The translations under genes were made by a program, and so were the position numbers. This document shows positions 8,529 to 17,720 of a stretch of DNA of 64,000 bases, in pieces. The DNA lies in the NCBI GenBank assembly GCA_019746355.1, contig JAIESC010000010.1, positions 69,509 to 133,508 on the forward strand, given 5' to 3'. Source of the stretch: Xanthobacteraceae bacterium. GTDB lineage: Bacteria; Pseudomonadota; Alphaproteobacteria; Rhizobiales; Xanthobacteraceae. The notes below the pieces were generated by a model, which was not told the DNA's origin, searched no databases, and saw nothing but the letters and a program-made list of their open reading frames with translations. Every line of letters starts with the position of its first letter. Within the stretch, counting starts at the first letter, position 1.

Positions 8529-10244
8529 ATGTCGTTCGATCCTTCGATGCCTGGTGCCGGCCCGCTTGCGGCGGCCGAGCGTCTTGGCAGGACGCTGTGC
8601 ATCGGCGCGATCGCGGCGATGCACGCCGCGGCACTCGGCATCATGCTGTGGACCGAGCACGGCTGGTTCGCCCCGGTGGTGTTCGTGCTGTCCTGGGCAT
8701 GCGTGAATTTCCTTTTCCTGTTGCTGCTGCCGCGTCCGGCCATCGCTGCCGCGCTGTCGCTGTTGTTCGTCGGCCTCCTGATCACGCTGTCGCACTTCAA
8801 GTTCTCCGTCCTCTGGATGGTGATCAATTTTTTCGACGTGCTGATCGTCGATTCCGACACCGTCAGCTTCCTGCTGTCGATCTTTCCCGATCTCAAGACC
8901 ATCCTGCTGATCGCGGCGGTGCTGGCCGTGCCGGCGCTGATCATCCTTTGGCGGATCGACCTGTTCCGCGTGCCACGGCTGGTTTCGCTCGGCGGTGTCG
9001 CCGCATGCGGCACGGCCATCACGGTCCTGTCGCTTGCCGTGCCGGAGGAGCCCTCGGACCAGTTCCAGGGCGTCAACCACATCTCGACCTTCTTCCGCTC
9101 CGGCGTGACCACCGCTTACGAACTCGGCACCAAGGGCTGGATCGACTACGACACCGCGACGACCGACCAACTCCGCTCGACCGTGAACGCGGTCTGCCAG
9201 CCCAATGGCAAGCCGCCGAACATCATCATGGTGCTCGACGAGGCGAGCTACGACATCACCGCGTCGCCGGGGGTCAAAGTGCCGCCGGGCTACCGCAAGC
9301 ACTTCCAGTCGTTCGACGGCAAGACGCGTTCGCTGGTCGTCGAAGGCTCCGGCGGACCGACTTGGTACACCGAATACAATGTGCTGACCGGGCTCTCCGC
9401 ACGCTCCTACGGGCGGCTCAGCTACTACGTCACCCGCATCGCCGCCGGCCGCGTCGAGCGCGGGCTGCCGCAGGCGCTGCGGCGCTGCGGCTACAAGACC
9501 GTGACGCTCTATCCGGCCTATGGCGCGTTTCTCAACGCCCGCAATTTCCAGAAGACCACCGGCGTCGAGCGCTTCGTCGACTCGAAAGAGATGAAGGCGG
9601 GCGACGTCGAGCCCGACCGCTTCTTCTACGATCAGGCGCTGCGGACGATCGAGAACGAACGCGGCGAGCAGCCGCTGTTCATTTTCGTCTACACCGTGTT
9701 CAACCACTTCCCGTGGTGGAACACGCTGCGGCCGGAATTGACGCCGGGATGGAAGAGCCTCGGCAATCATCCCGAGGTCGATGAATACATCCGCCGCCAG
9801 ACGCTCAGCGCCAGGGACTATGCGGACTTCAAGGAACGGCTGCGCGCCGACTTCCCGAAGGACTCGTTCCTGCTGCTGCGCTTCGGCGACCACCAGCCGG
9901 GCCTGTCGACGACCGTCTTGGAGCCCAAGGTCAGCGCGGCGATGATGGCGCAGCGGATGCTGCACCACGATCCGCGCTACTTCACCACCTACTATGCCAT
10001 CGATACGGTCAATTACCGGCCCAGGGACGTGTCGTCGGCGTTCGACCACCTGGAGGCGGTTTACCTGCCGCTCGTGCTTCAAGAGGCCGCAGGCCTGCCG
10101 CTCGATCCCACCTTCGCCGAGCAGAAGAAGATCATGCTCCGCTGCAACGGCGCGTTTTTCGGCTGCGCCGATGGGGCCGAGGCCCGCCGCTTCAACCGGC
10201 TGCTGATCGATGCCGGGTTGATCAAGGGATTGGTGTCCCGGTAA
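8529..10244 (+). CDS. membrane sulfatase / LTA-synthase-like transferase, copy 2
   Basis: The 571-residue protein is collinear with the preceding gene, having the same membrane segments and NFFDVLIVDSDTVSFLLS. It carries the same catalytic strings: IIMVLDEASYD, GGPTWYTEYNVLTGLSARS, FNHFPWW and LRFGDHQP. It also keeps the same C-terminus, RRFNRLLIDAGLIK. It is an evident tandem duplicate that has diverged while retaining metal and nucleophile positions, so both are probably active, perhaps on different acceptors. The ATG lies just after the stop of copy 1, so translation is coupled. Confidence 0.8.
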   Translation: MSFDPSMPGAGPLAAAERLGRTLCIGAIAAMHAAALGIMLWTEHGWFAPVVFVLSWACVNFLFLLLLPRPAIAAALSLLFVGLLITLSHFKFSVLWMVINFFDVLIVDSDTVSFLLSIFPDLKTILLIAAVLAVPALIILWRIDLFRVPRLVSLGGVAACGTAITVLSLAVPEEPSDQFQGVNHISTFFRSGVTTAYELGTKGWIDYDTATTDQLRSTVNAVCQPNGKPPNIIMVLDEASYDITASPGVKVPPGYRKHFQSFDGKTRSLVVEGSGGPTWYTEYNVLTGLSARSYGRLSYYVTRIAAGRVERGLPQALRRCGYKTVTLYPAYGAFLNARNFQKTTGVERFVDSKEMKAGDVEPDRFFYDQALRTIENERGEQPLFIFVYTVFNHFPWWNTLRPELTPGWKSLGNHPEVDEYIRRQTLSARDYADFKERLRADFPKDSFLLLRFGDHQPGLSTTVLEPKVSAAMMAQRMLHHDPRYFTTYYAIDTVNYRPRDVSSAFDHLEAVYLPLVLQEAAGLPLDPTFAEQKKIMLRCNGAFFGCADGAEARRFNRLLIDAGLIKGLVSR

Positions 10245-10286
10245 GTAAGGTCCCGCGGCCGGCAGAAAACCGGCGAAGGGGGACGC

Positions 10287-11123
10287 ATGGCGAATGGCGG
10301 CAGCGGGTCGGAAGCGCAGGCGCGCACCACCGCGGTTTCGCTCGCCGACGTCACCATCACCTTCCGGCTGGCCGACGGCGGCTCCTACACCGCGGTGCAG
10401 GGCGCCTCGCTCGATGTCGCCGACGGTGAATTCGTCGCCATCGTCGGTCCCACCGGATGCGGCAAATCAACGCTGCTGAATGTCACCGCCGGGCTGTTCC
10501 CGCCGTCGGTGGGCGAGGCGCGGATCTTCGGTGCGAACCTTTCCGGGCTCAACCGGCAGTCCGGCTACCTGTTTCAGTCCGAGGCGCTGTTTCCCTGGAA
10601 GACCGCGATCGAGAATGTCGCGATCGGCCTTGAGACCGGCGGCACGCCGCGCGAGGAGGCGAGGAAGCGCGCGCAGGAATGGCTCAACCGCGTGGGGCTC
10701 GGCAGCTTCGGTCCGCGCTATCCGCACATGCTGTCCGGCGGGCAAAGAAAGCGCGTCGGCCTCGCCCAGGTGCTGATCCGCGATCCGAAGATCCTCTTGA
10801 TGGACGAACCGTTCGGCCCGCTCGATGCGCAGACGCGGCAGATCATGGGCAACCTGCTGCTGGACCTCTGGAGCGCCGACCGCAAGGCGGTGATGTTCGT
10901 CACCCACGATCTCGAAGAGGCGATCGCGCTCTCCGACCGCGTGGTGATCATGTCGGCGGGACCGGCCGCGCGCATCATCGGCAACTGGAAGGTCGAGCTG
11001 CCGCGGCCGCGCGACATCTCCGAGGTCAAGCTCGATCCGGCGTTCCACAAGCTGCACCGCGACATCTGGCAGACGCTGAAGGACGAGGTGCTCAAAGGCT
11101 ACGCGCAGACGGGGGGCGGATGA
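10287..11123 (+). CDS. ABC importer ATPase, nitrate/sulfonate/taurine type
   Basis: The 278-residue ATPase has Walker A GPTGCGKST near residue 55, Q-loop GYLFQSEALFPWKTA, signature LSGGQRKRVGLAQ and Walker B ILLMDEPFGPLD. The FPWKTA and GPLDAQTR strings are typical of the SsuB/TauB/NrtD group. A gaaggggga site precedes the ATG. It overlaps the permease start (ATGA at 11120-11123). Together with the permease and the solute-binding protein at 12116 it forms one importer. The substrate is not deducible; relatives import sulfonates, nitrate, thiamine precursors or aromatic acids. Confidence 0.9.
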   Translation: MANGGSGSEAQARTTAVSLADVTITFRLADGGSYTAVQGASLDVADGEFVAIVGPTGCGKSTLLNVTAGLFPPSVGEARIFGANLSGLNRQSGYLFQSEALFPWKTAIENVAIGLETGGTPREEARKRAQEWLNRVGLGSFGPRYPHMLSGGQRKRVGLAQVLIRDPKILLMDEPFGPLDAQTRQIMGNLLLDLWSADRKAVMFVTHDLEEAIALSDRVVIMSAGPAARIIGNWKVELPRPRDISEVKLDPAFHKLHRDIWQTLKDEVLKGYAQTGGG

Positions 11124-11914
11124 TGCCGTCGCGATCGACTTTGCTGATCCTGCAGCTCCTGGTCGCGGTGATCGCGATCGCGCTGTGGCACGTGCTGACC
11201 ACGGTGCCGATCTTCGGCACCAAGCTTCTGCCGCCGTTCTTCTTCTCGACGCCGCTCGACGTCGCGCAGCGGATCATCAAGTGGTTCGTGGAAGGCACGA
11301 TCTGGAAACATCTCTGGATCACACTGCTCGAAGCGGTGCTGGCCTTCGTCATCGGCTCGGTCGCCGGCGTTCTGATCGGCTTCTGGTTCGCGCAGAAGCC
11401 GCTGATCAACGCGGTGTTCGACCCTTATGTGAAGATGGTCAACGCGCTGCCGCGCGTGGTGCTGGCGCCGATCTTCGCGCTGTGGCTGGGGCTTGGCATC
11501 TGGTCGAAGGTCGCGCTTGGCGTCACGCTCGTGTTCTTCATCGTGTTCTTCAATGTCTATCAGGGCGTCAAGGAGGTGAGCCCGACCGTGCTCGCCAACG
11601 CCCGGATGCTCGGCATGAACGACCGCCAGCTCATGCGCCATGTCTACTGGCCGTCGGCGCTGTCGTGGATGTTCTCCTCGCTGCACACCTCGGTGGGCTT
11701 TGCCGTGGTCGGCGCGGTGGTGGGCGAGTATCTCGGCTCGGCGGCAGGCCTCGGCTACATCATCCAGCAGGCCGAAGGCACCTTCGACGTCGCCGGTGTG
11801 TTCGCCGGCATGTTCGTGCTGGCGGCCTTCGTCATCATCATCGACGCGCTGGTGACCGTGATCGAAAATCGCCTGCTGGTCTGGCGGCCGGTGGCGGCGG
11901 AGACTCGGACGTGA
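11120..11914 (+). CDS. ABC importer permease, nitrate/sulfonate/taurine type
   Basis: The 264-residue BPD_transp_1 permease has about six helices. The coupling loop contains EVSPTVLANARMLGMNDRQ, the EAA motif that contacts the ATPase. The usual FVIGSVAGVLIGFWFAQ and GAVVGEYLGSAAGLGYI segments are present. ATG at 11120 overlaps the ATPase stop; a second ATG follows at 11123. The importer's receptor gene lies downstream, separated by a dispersed palindrome (11928-12034). Confidence 0.9.
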   Translation: MMPSRSTLLILQLLVAVIAIALWHVLTTVPIFGTKLLPPFFFSTPLDVAQRIIKWFVEGTIWKHLWITLLEAVLAFVIGSVAGVLIGFWFAQKPLINAVFDPYVKMVNALPRVVLAPIFALWLGLGIWSKVALGVTLVFFIVFFNVYQGVKEVSPTVLANARMLGMNDRQLMRHVYWPSALSWMFSSLHTSVGFAVVGAVVGEYLGSAAGLGYIIQQAEGTFDVAGVFAGMFVLAAFVIIIDALVTVIENRLLVWRPVAAETRT

Positions 11915-11927
11915 GGAGCCCACCGCC

Positions 11928-12034
11928 GTCATTCCGGGGCGCGAGCGAAGCTCGCGAGCCCGGAATCCAGATACATCGGCACCGCCTGCTTGTCTGGATT
12001 CCGGGTTCGCGCCTTCGGCGCGCCCCGGAATGAC
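11928..12034. repeat. dispersed palindromic repeat, gtcattccgg family, copy 1
   Basis: Starts gtcattccgggg and ends ccccggaatgac. The inner halves cccggaatccag and ctggattccggg face each other across a short spacer, so the whole unit can fold as a long hairpin. Copies of the same plan lie at 20936-21069 and 58911-59013, with a half copy at 56049-56092. It is placed between the permease and receptor genes of one transporter. Confidence 0.85.
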
Positions 12035-12115
12035 CGCGTGACTTGCGGCTTCGCTCCGCCGCTTTATAAATGGGCCAGAAACAAGGGCTTCGTCGCGAAG
12101 CCACGGGAGGATTGC

Positions 12116-13135
12116 ATGAAATTCTTCAAGCTCGTGATGGGTGCGCTGGCGCTGTGCTGGACCTTCGCCGCACCGGCGAATGCGCAGGCGATCGAGAAGC
12201 CGACGCTGACGCTCGGCGTCGGCGGCAAGAGCCTTCTCTATTATCTGCCGCTGACCCTCGCCGAGCGGCTCGGCTACTTCAAGGAGCAGGGCCTCAACGT
12301 CACCATCAACGACTTCGCCGGCGGCGCGCAGTCGCTGCAGGCGCTGGTCGGCGGCTCGATCGACGTGGTCGCGGGCGCCTACGAGCACACCATCCGCATG
12401 CAGGCCAAGGGCCAGGACATCAAGGCGGTGATCGAGCTCGGCCGCTTCCCCGGCATCGTGCTCGCGGTGAAGAAGGACAAGGCGGCGCAGGTGAAGTCGT
12501 TCGCCGACCTCAAGGGGCTGAAGATCGGCGTCACCGCGCCGGGCTCCTCGACCAACTTCTTCGTCATGTACCTGATGGTGAAGAACGGGCTCAAGGCCGA
12601 CGACGCGTCCTATATCCGCATCGGCGCGGGCCCGACCGCGGTGGCGGCGATCAAGCGCGGCGAGATCGACGCGATCTCCAACCTCGATCCGGTGATCACC
12701 AAGCTCCAGCAGGACGGCGACATCGTCATTCTGGCCGATAGCCGCACCGAAGAGGGCAACATGAAGCTGTTTGGCGGCAACAACCCGGCCGCGGTCGTCT
12801 ACCTCAAGAGCGACTTCATCGAGAAGAACCCGGTCACCACCCAGCGCATCACCAACGCCTTCTACAAGGCGCTGAAGTGGCTCGAGAAGGCCTCGCCCGA
12901 GGACGTCGCCAAGACCGTGCCGGAGGACTACTACATCGGCGACCGCGCGCTCTACATCAGCGCGTTCAAGGCGTCGTCGCCGATGTATTCCAGGACCGGC
13001 ATCATTCCGGACAAGGGCATGCAGAACGCCAACGACATGCTGGTGCTGTTCGACAAGGAAGTGGCCGATGCCAAGGTCGACCTGAAGAAGACCTTCGACG
13101 ACCGCTTCGTGAAGAAGGCCGCGGCCGGGATGTAG
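12116..13135 (+). CDS. ABC importer solute-binding protein (NMT1/SsuA-like)
   Basis: The 339-residue receptor has a signal peptide MKFFKLVMGALALCWTFAAP ending at NAQA, with a GGGAGG site ahead of its ATG. The mature fold begins PTLTLGVGGKSLLYYLPLTL and has LGYFKEQGLNVTINDFAGGA, the hallmark first lobe of NMT1/SsuA-type proteins that bind thiamine precursors, sulfonates or aromatic acids. GVTAPGSSTNFFVMYL forms the ligand-side loop. It completes the importer whose ATPase and permease lie just upstream. A terminator follows at 13178-13206. Confidence 0.9.
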   Translation: MKFFKLVMGALALCWTFAAPANAQAIEKPTLTLGVGGKSLLYYLPLTLAERLGYFKEQGLNVTINDFAGGAQSLQALVGGSIDVVAGAYEHTIRMQAKGQDIKAVIELGRFPGIVLAVKKDKAAQVKSFADLKGLKIGVTAPGSSTNFFVMYLMVKNGLKADDASYIRIGAGPTAVAAIKRGEIDAISNLDPVITKLQQDGDIVILADSRTEEGNMKLFGGNNPAAVVYLKSDFIEKNPVTTQRITNAFYKALKWLEKASPEDVAKTVPEDYYIGDRALYISAFKASSPMYSRTGIIPDKGMQNANDMLVLFDKEVADAKVDLKKTFDDRFVKKAAAGM

Positions 13136-13177
13136 GGCTTACCGGCGGACCGGGGCCGCCGCACCTTCGACCAAGAG

Positions 13178-13206
13178 AAAGGGCCGCAGAACCCCTGCGG
13201 CCCTTT
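13178..13206 (+). terminator. Rho-independent terminator after the ABC importer
   Basis: AAAGGGCCGCAG (13178-13189), a 5-nt loop and CTGCGGCCCTTT (13195-13206) give a 12-bp perfect stem ending in T3. The symmetric A/T ends allow action in both directions. Confidence 0.85.
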
Positions 13207-13336
13207 CGCCGTTGCGAGCCGGTCGGCCGATGCCGCCGGATCAACGGCGTCGATGCGCCGCGTCAACCGAATTCATTTGTCGTAAGCTTCCGGCCAAGGT
13301 AGCGGTCTTCCTCCGCTCCGTTTGGGCGCGCCGGTC

Positions 13337-14185
13337 ATGAACATCCTCTCGATCCAGTCGCATGTGGCCTATGGGCATGTCGGCAACTCCGCCGCGGTGT
13401 TTGCCCTGCAGCGGCTCGGCATCGAGGTCTGGCCGGTCCACACCGTGCAGTTCTCCAATCATCCGGGCTATGGCGGCTTTCGCGGCCACGCCTTTGACGG
13501 CGCCCTGATCGGCGACGTGGTGCAGGGCATCGAGGAGCGCGGCGCGCTCAAGTCCTGCAACGGCGTGCTGTCGGGCTATGTCGGCTCCGCCGAGATCGGG
13601 CCTTCGATCGTCGATGCCGTCGCCCGCGTCAAGCGCGCCAACCCGCAGGCGCTCTATTGCTGCGACCCGGTGATCGGCGACGTCGGCCGCGGCGTCTATG
13701 TCCAGCTGGGCGTCGCCGAGTTCATCCGGGCGCGCATGGTGCCGGCGGCCGATGTTGCGACGCCGAACCTGTTCGAGCTCGGCCATCTCACCGGCCGCAG
13801 CACGCGCAACATGGGCGAGGTGCTGCAGGCGGCGCAGGCGCTGCGCGCGCTGGGACCCCGCACCGTGCTGGTCACCTCGATCGACAACGGCGAGACGCCG
13901 GAGAACACCGCGGAGCTCGTGGTCTGCGACGACAGCAGCGCCTATCGCCTGCGCACGCCAAAGCTGCCGATTGCCGCCAACGGCACCGGCGATGTAATCG
14001 CTGCATTGTTCCTCGCGCATCTTCTGCGCACCGGCTCCGCCGCCGATGCGCTGTCGCACGCGGCGTCCTCGGTGTTCGGCATCCTCAAGCGGACCGCGGC
14101 GGCGGGCTCGCGCGAAATCCTGCTGATCGAGGCGCAGGACGAGCTGGTGAAGCCAAGCGCCACGTTCCGCGCCGAGCAGTTGTGA
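13337..14185 (+). CDS. pdxY: pyridoxal kinase (PdxY-type)
   Basis: The 282-residue ribokinase-superfamily enzyme phosphorylates pyridoxal to PLP. It begins MNILSIQSHVAYGHVGNSA, the substrate-side loop characteristic of PdxK/PdxY. It then has QFSNHPGYGGFRG, DPVIGDVGRGVYV, TPNLFELGHLTGR and the anion-hole/catalytic-base motif NGTGDVIAALFLAH near residue 220. The length is normal. ATG at 13337 is preferred over an in-frame TTG 15 nt upstream because it matches the family N-terminus. A PhzF-family gene follows after 8 nt. Confidence 0.93.
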   Translation: MNILSIQSHVAYGHVGNSAAVFALQRLGIEVWPVHTVQFSNHPGYGGFRGHAFDGALIGDVVQGIEERGALKSCNGVLSGYVGSAEIGPSIVDAVARVKRANPQALYCCDPVIGDVGRGVYVQLGVAEFIRARMVPAADVATPNLFELGHLTGRSTRNMGEVLQAAQALRALGPRTVLVTSIDNGETPENTAELVVCDDSSAYRLRTPKLPIAANGTGDVIAALFLAHLLRTGSAADALSHAASSVFGILKRTAAAGSREILLIEAQDELVKPSATFRAEQL

Positions 14186-14193
14186 GGCCTCCG

Positions 14194-15087
14194 ATGCGAC
14201 GCCGCTATTTCACGCTCGACGTTTTCACCACGGAGCGCTTCGCCGGCAATCCGCTCGCAGTGGTGCTTGAGAGCGACGGCCTGGAAACGGCAGCGATGCA
14301 GGCCGTCGCCCGCGAGTTCAACCTGCCGGAAACGGTGTTCGTCTATCCGCCGGACGATCCGAAGCATCGCGCCCGCGTCCGCATCTTTACGCCGGGCCGT
14401 GAACTGCCGTTTGCCGGCCATCCCACGGTCGGCACCGCGGTGCTGCTCGCGCATCTCGACGGTGGCGAGGCCGCGCGCGGGATCGTGCTTGCGGAGCAGG
14501 TCGGCCCGGTGGCGTGCAAGGTCGCACCCGGCCGCGGCGGCGGACACGCGAGCTTCGACATTCCGAAATTGCCCGAACGTCTCGGCCCGGTGCCGGATGT
14601 GGGCAAGCTTGCCGCGGCGCTGAGCCTTGCGCCCGGTGACATCAGCGGCGACGGTTTTGTCCCCGAGCGCTGGAACGCCGGCAACGGCTTCAGCTTCGTG
14701 CCGGTGCAGGGCCTCGACGCCATCGCCCGCGCGCGGCCCGACATGGGCCGCTGGGCCGAGGCGATCGGCCCGAACGACCCGCAGGGTGTGTTCCTGTTCT
14801 GCCGCGAGGTCACGGAGAAGGGTCATTCGTTCCATGCGCGGATGTTCGCGCCCGGGCTTGGCGTCATCGAGGATCCAGCAACCGGCTCCGCGGCCGCGGC
14901 CTTTGCCGGACCGCTCGCCGCCGCGAAGCCCGGCGATGGACAGCACGCCTATGCCATCGAGCAAGGCTACGAGATGGGCCGCCCGAGCCTCATCAACCTC
15001 ACGCTGACCATCCGTGGCGGGGCATTGACCGGCGCAACGGTGGGCGGCGACGCCGTGTTGGTGGGCGAGGGTTCGATCGAAGCTTGA
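14194..15087 (+). CDS. PhzF family isomerase/epimerase
   Basis: The 297-residue protein begins MRRRYFTLDVFTTERFAGNP and has NLPETVFVYPP, whose Glu is the family's catalytic acid/base. It also has the second-lobe signature GRELPFAGHPTVGTAV and DPATGSAAAAFAGPL. PhzF relatives isomerise small hydroxyaryl or amino acids; most bacterial copies have no known substrate. Only 8 nt separate it from the pyridoxal kinase, suggesting co-transcription. Confidence 0.9.
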   Translation: MRRRYFTLDVFTTERFAGNPLAVVLESDGLETAAMQAVAREFNLPETVFVYPPDDPKHRARVRIFTPGRELPFAGHPTVGTAVLLAHLDGGEAARGIVLAEQVGPVACKVAPGRGGGHASFDIPKLPERLGPVPDVGKLAAALSLAPGDISGDGFVPERWNAGNGFSFVPVQGLDAIARARPDMGRWAEAIGPNDPQGVFLFCREVTEKGHSFHARMFAPGLGVIEDPATGSAAAAFAGPLAAAKPGDGQHAYAIEQGYEMGRPSLINLTLTIRGGALTGATVGGDAVLVGEGSIEA

Positions 15088-15118
15088 CGCTGGTTTCGTC
15101 CTGCGGTCCATCTGGCGA

Positions 15119-15826
15119 ATGAGCGGGACGCAGGTGATTCCCATCGAGCGGCTCGAGCTGCGCTTTGCGCCGCGCCCCTGGCCGTTCGCCGGGCGCCGCC
15201 GTGCCGAGATCGATGCGCATTTCGCCGCGCGGCAGCGGCAGAAGCCTATGCTGTTCAACGGCACGGTGCTGGTGCTCGGCGAGCACGCCATCGACGGCGC
15301 GGTGTTTCGTGGCGCCTGCCTGCCGACCGACTATGCGAGCTTTCTCGCCTGGAACGACTGGGGCCGGCCCGAGGAAGGCGTGCGCGACTGCTTCGCCCAG
15401 GGCGCGTTGCGATCCGCCGACGGTGCCTTCCTGATCGGCGTCATGGGACCGCACACCGCCAATGCCGGCAGGATCTACTTTCCCTCCGGCACGCCGGACC
15501 TGAGCGACGTGAACGGCGACATGGTCGATCTCAACGCCAGTGTCTGGCGCGAGGTGGCCGAGGAGACCGGCCTTACGCGCGCCGATCTGACCGCTGACAC
15601 CGGCTGGCACACCGTGGTGGCCGGCCCGCAGATCGCGCACGTCAAGATCATGCAGTCGCGCGAGGACGCGCAAACGTTGCGTGCGCGGATCAAGGCGTTC
15701 CTGGCGCGGCAGAGCCCGCCTGAACTCAGCGACGTCCGCATCGTCCGCGGTCCCGCCGACGTCGACATGATGATGCCGGCCTTCGTCACCGCGTTCCTCA
15801 AGACCATGTGGCCGGCGCGGCGCTGA
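15119..15826 (+). CDS. Nudix hydrolase family protein
   Basis: The 235-residue protein contains a Nudix helix core, LNASVWREVAEETGLTRADL, at about residues 138-157, corresponding to REVxEETG. The upstream glycine of the consensus appears as NGDM. The N-terminal 120 residues (LELRFAPRPWPFAGRRRAEI, NGTVLVLG) match the longer Nudix proteins of Hyphomicrobiales rather than MutT. The product is expected to hydrolyse a nucleoside-diphosphate-linked substrate; which one cannot be told. It follows the PhzF gene by 31 nt. Confidence 0.75.
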   Translation: MSGTQVIPIERLELRFAPRPWPFAGRRRAEIDAHFAARQRQKPMLFNGTVLVLGEHAIDGAVFRGACLPTDYASFLAWNDWGRPEEGVRDCFAQGALRSADGAFLIGVMGPHTANAGRIYFPSGTPDLSDVNGDMVDLNASVWREVAEETGLTRADLTADTGWHTVVAGPQIAHVKIMQSREDAQTLRARIKAFLARQSPPELSDVRIVRGPADVDMMMPAFVTAFLKTMWPARR

Positions 15827-15898
15827 CCTACTCCGACGCCCGTTGTGACCCGCGCGGCGGCCACGCTACGCTCCGGTGCTGGGGCGCGGGAGGAAAAT

Positions 15899-16960
15899 AT
15901 GGGCAAGAAAATCGCGTTTGTCGGGGCAGGGGCGGTCGGCGGCTATGCCGGCGCCCACATGGTGCAGGCCGGCGAGGATGTGACCTTCATCGATCCCTGG
16001 CCCGCCCACGTTGAACACATGCGAACGCACGGACTTCGCGTGACGCACGCGATGAAGGAGCCGGAGTTCACCGTGCCGGTGCGCGCGCTGCACGTCACCG
16101 ACGCGCAGCAGCTCGCCAAGGAGAAACCGATCGACATCGCCTTCATCTGCATGAAGTCCTACGACACCGCCTGGGCGACCATGCTGATCAGCCAATACTT
16201 GGCGCCGGGCGGCTACGTGGTCTCGCTGCAGAACTGCATGAACGAGGAGACGATCGCCGGCGTCGTCGGCTGGGGCAAGACGCTCGGCTGCATCGCCAGC
16301 TCCATCACCGTGAACCTGCCGGAGCCCGGCCTGGTCCACCGCGGCGCGGCCAAGCACCGCGACGCGCACACCGTGTTCCGCGCCGGCGAGGTGCACGGCC
16401 GCATCACCGAACGCGCCGAGGAGGTCTGCCGGCTGGTCGCCTATGCCGACAGCGCCAAGGTGACCAACAACCTCTGGGGCGAGCGCTGGTCGAAGCTCGT
16501 CGCCAATTCAATGCAGAACGGGCTGTCCGCCTGCACCGGCTTGGGCGGCGGCGACATGCTGAAGAGCGACCCGATCCGCCATTTCTCGACCCGGCTCGGC
16601 AGCGAGGCCATCCGCGTCGGCCAGGCGCTCGGCTATCAGCTCGAGGAGATCCTGCATCTTGAGCCGGAGACCATCGCGCGCGCCGGCGAGGGCGATGCCG
16701 CGGCGATGCAGGCCTGCGACGCGCAGCGCTTCAAGGACGCAGGCCACACCGCCGCTGGCCAGCGCCCCTCGATGGGCCAGGACATGCAGAAGGGCCGCCG
16801 CACCGAGATCGAGTTCCTCAACGGACTCGTGGCGCGCGAGGGCGAGCGGCTCGGCGTCCCCTGCCGTGCCAACGCGGTGCTGACCGACATCGTCAAGCGC
16901 GTCGAGCACGGCGAGCTGAAGCCCGACCCGAAGCACGTCACCGAGCTGCGGCTGAACTGA
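15899..16960 (+). CDS. ketopantoate reductase-like (PanE/ApbA) protein
   Basis: The 353-residue protein begins MGKKIAFVGAGAVGGYAGAH, an NADP-binding Rossmann loop, after a GGGAGGA ribosome site. ICMKSYDT and LAPGGYVVSLQN follow, then NNLWGERWSKLVANSMQNGL, which contains the catalytic-Lys region of the family. The C-terminal part has GRRTEIEFLNGLV, the substrate-side helix of PanE. At 353 residues it is longer than E. coli PanE (about 300) and resembles the paralogues found in catabolic clusters, so true pantoate synthesis is uncertain. Confidence 0.85.
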   Translation: MGKKIAFVGAGAVGGYAGAHMVQAGEDVTFIDPWPAHVEHMRTHGLRVTHAMKEPEFTVPVRALHVTDAQQLAKEKPIDIAFICMKSYDTAWATMLISQYLAPGGYVVSLQNCMNEETIAGVVGWGKTLGCIASSITVNLPEPGLVHRGAAKHRDAHTVFRAGEVHGRITERAEEVCRLVAYADSAKVTNNLWGERWSKLVANSMQNGLSACTGLGGGDMLKSDPIRHFSTRLGSEAIRVGQALGYQLEEILHLEPETIARAGEGDAAAMQACDAQRFKDAGHTAAGQRPSMGQDMQKGRRTEIEFLNGLVAREGERLGVPCRANAVLTDIVKRVEHGELKPDPKHVTELRLN

Positions 16961-16965
16961 CCTGC

Positions 16966-17346
16966 TCAGCCCCGCGGGTTGTCCTGTCTTTCGGACCCGG
17001 CATCGGCGTCCGGCGGCGCCAGCGATGGCGCCTGCGTCCACGGCAGCGCCATGGCGCGCGTGGCCGCGAGCCAGGGCCGCCATGCGAGCTCAACGCCCCG
17101 CATCCAGAGCGCGAAAGGATTGGCGGCCTCGAACGCATGGGCGAACGCCGCGAACGACGGCACCGCCTTGAGGTTTATGGCAATGTGCTCGGCATCGCCC
17201 TCGACCGCGTGCCGGTGCGTGATCTCGATATCAAGGCCCGGCAGGTGCGCGGTCGCGCGGGTGGCGCCCGTTCCGGCATCCGCCGCGTCCTCGTGTTGTC
17301 CCGCTTCCTTGAACTCCGGCAACCACCAGCTCCAGGTTTCTTGCAC
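16966..17346 (-). CDS. hypothetical protein
   Basis: The 126-residue frame starts at a GTG (17346) with GGAGA about 7 nt upstream; an ATG at 17382 is the alternative. The composition is protein-like: ETWSWWLPEFKEAGQ, HAVEGDAEHIAINLKAVPSF, AHAFEAANPFALWMRGVELA, WRPWLAATRAMALPW. The NPF-x-LW-x-R and WxPWL strings look conserved, but I do not recognise a characterised family. The acidic, polar C-terminus is probably disordered. It lies tail to tail with the ketopantoate-reductase-like gene. Confidence 0.55.
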   Translation of the reverse strand: MQETWSWWLPEFKEAGQHEDAADAGTGATRATAHLPGLDIEITHRHAVEGDAEHIAINLKAVPSFAAFAHAFEAANPFALWMRGVELAWRPWLAATRAMALPWTQAPSLAPPDADAGSERQDNPRG

Positions 17347-17480
17347 GCACCGTCTCCATGTCCGTGTCCGACGCCCGATCATCGCAACGACCGGCCGAGA
17401 TCGAATCGAATGCCGCCCACGAAATCGATCGCTGGGCACAGCGCGTGGGCGTCGAAAGCAGGCTTGGCCGGGGGGAGCAG

Positions 17481-17720
17481 CTACGTTTTCGGCGAGACGC
17501 GGGTGGCGACGTTGCACTTGCTGACCTTGATCACGCTGCCGGCATAAGGCTCCGGCGGCGTTGTGATCGCCAGGTTCTCGGGCCACGCCGTCATCTTCCG
17601 CAACTCGCCGACGGTTTTGGCGGATACGGCGATGTCCGGGTCGACCTCGACCCGCATCTTGTCGGGCAGGCTGCCGAGCAGCGTCTGCAGCGCGGCCGTG
17701 CTTTTTGCTTTGTATCGCAT
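17481..17720 (-). CDS. small hypothetical protein
   Basis: A 79-residue protein begins MRYKAKSTAALQTLLGSLPD, with a clear gggaggag Shine-Dalgarno 5-6 nt ahead of the ATG at 17720. SAKTVGELRKMTAWPENLAI and a lysine-rich end (VIKVSKCNVATRV) follow. No known domain is recognised. A 134-bp gap separates it from the hypothetical gene at 16966-17346 on the same strand. It is divergent from the DUF2778 gene, and the promoters of both must lie in 17721-17968. Confidence 0.6.
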   Translation of the reverse strand: MRYKAKSTAALQTLLGSLPDKMRVEVDPDIAVSAKTVGELRKMTAWPENLAITTPPEPYAGSVIKVSKCNVATRVSPKT

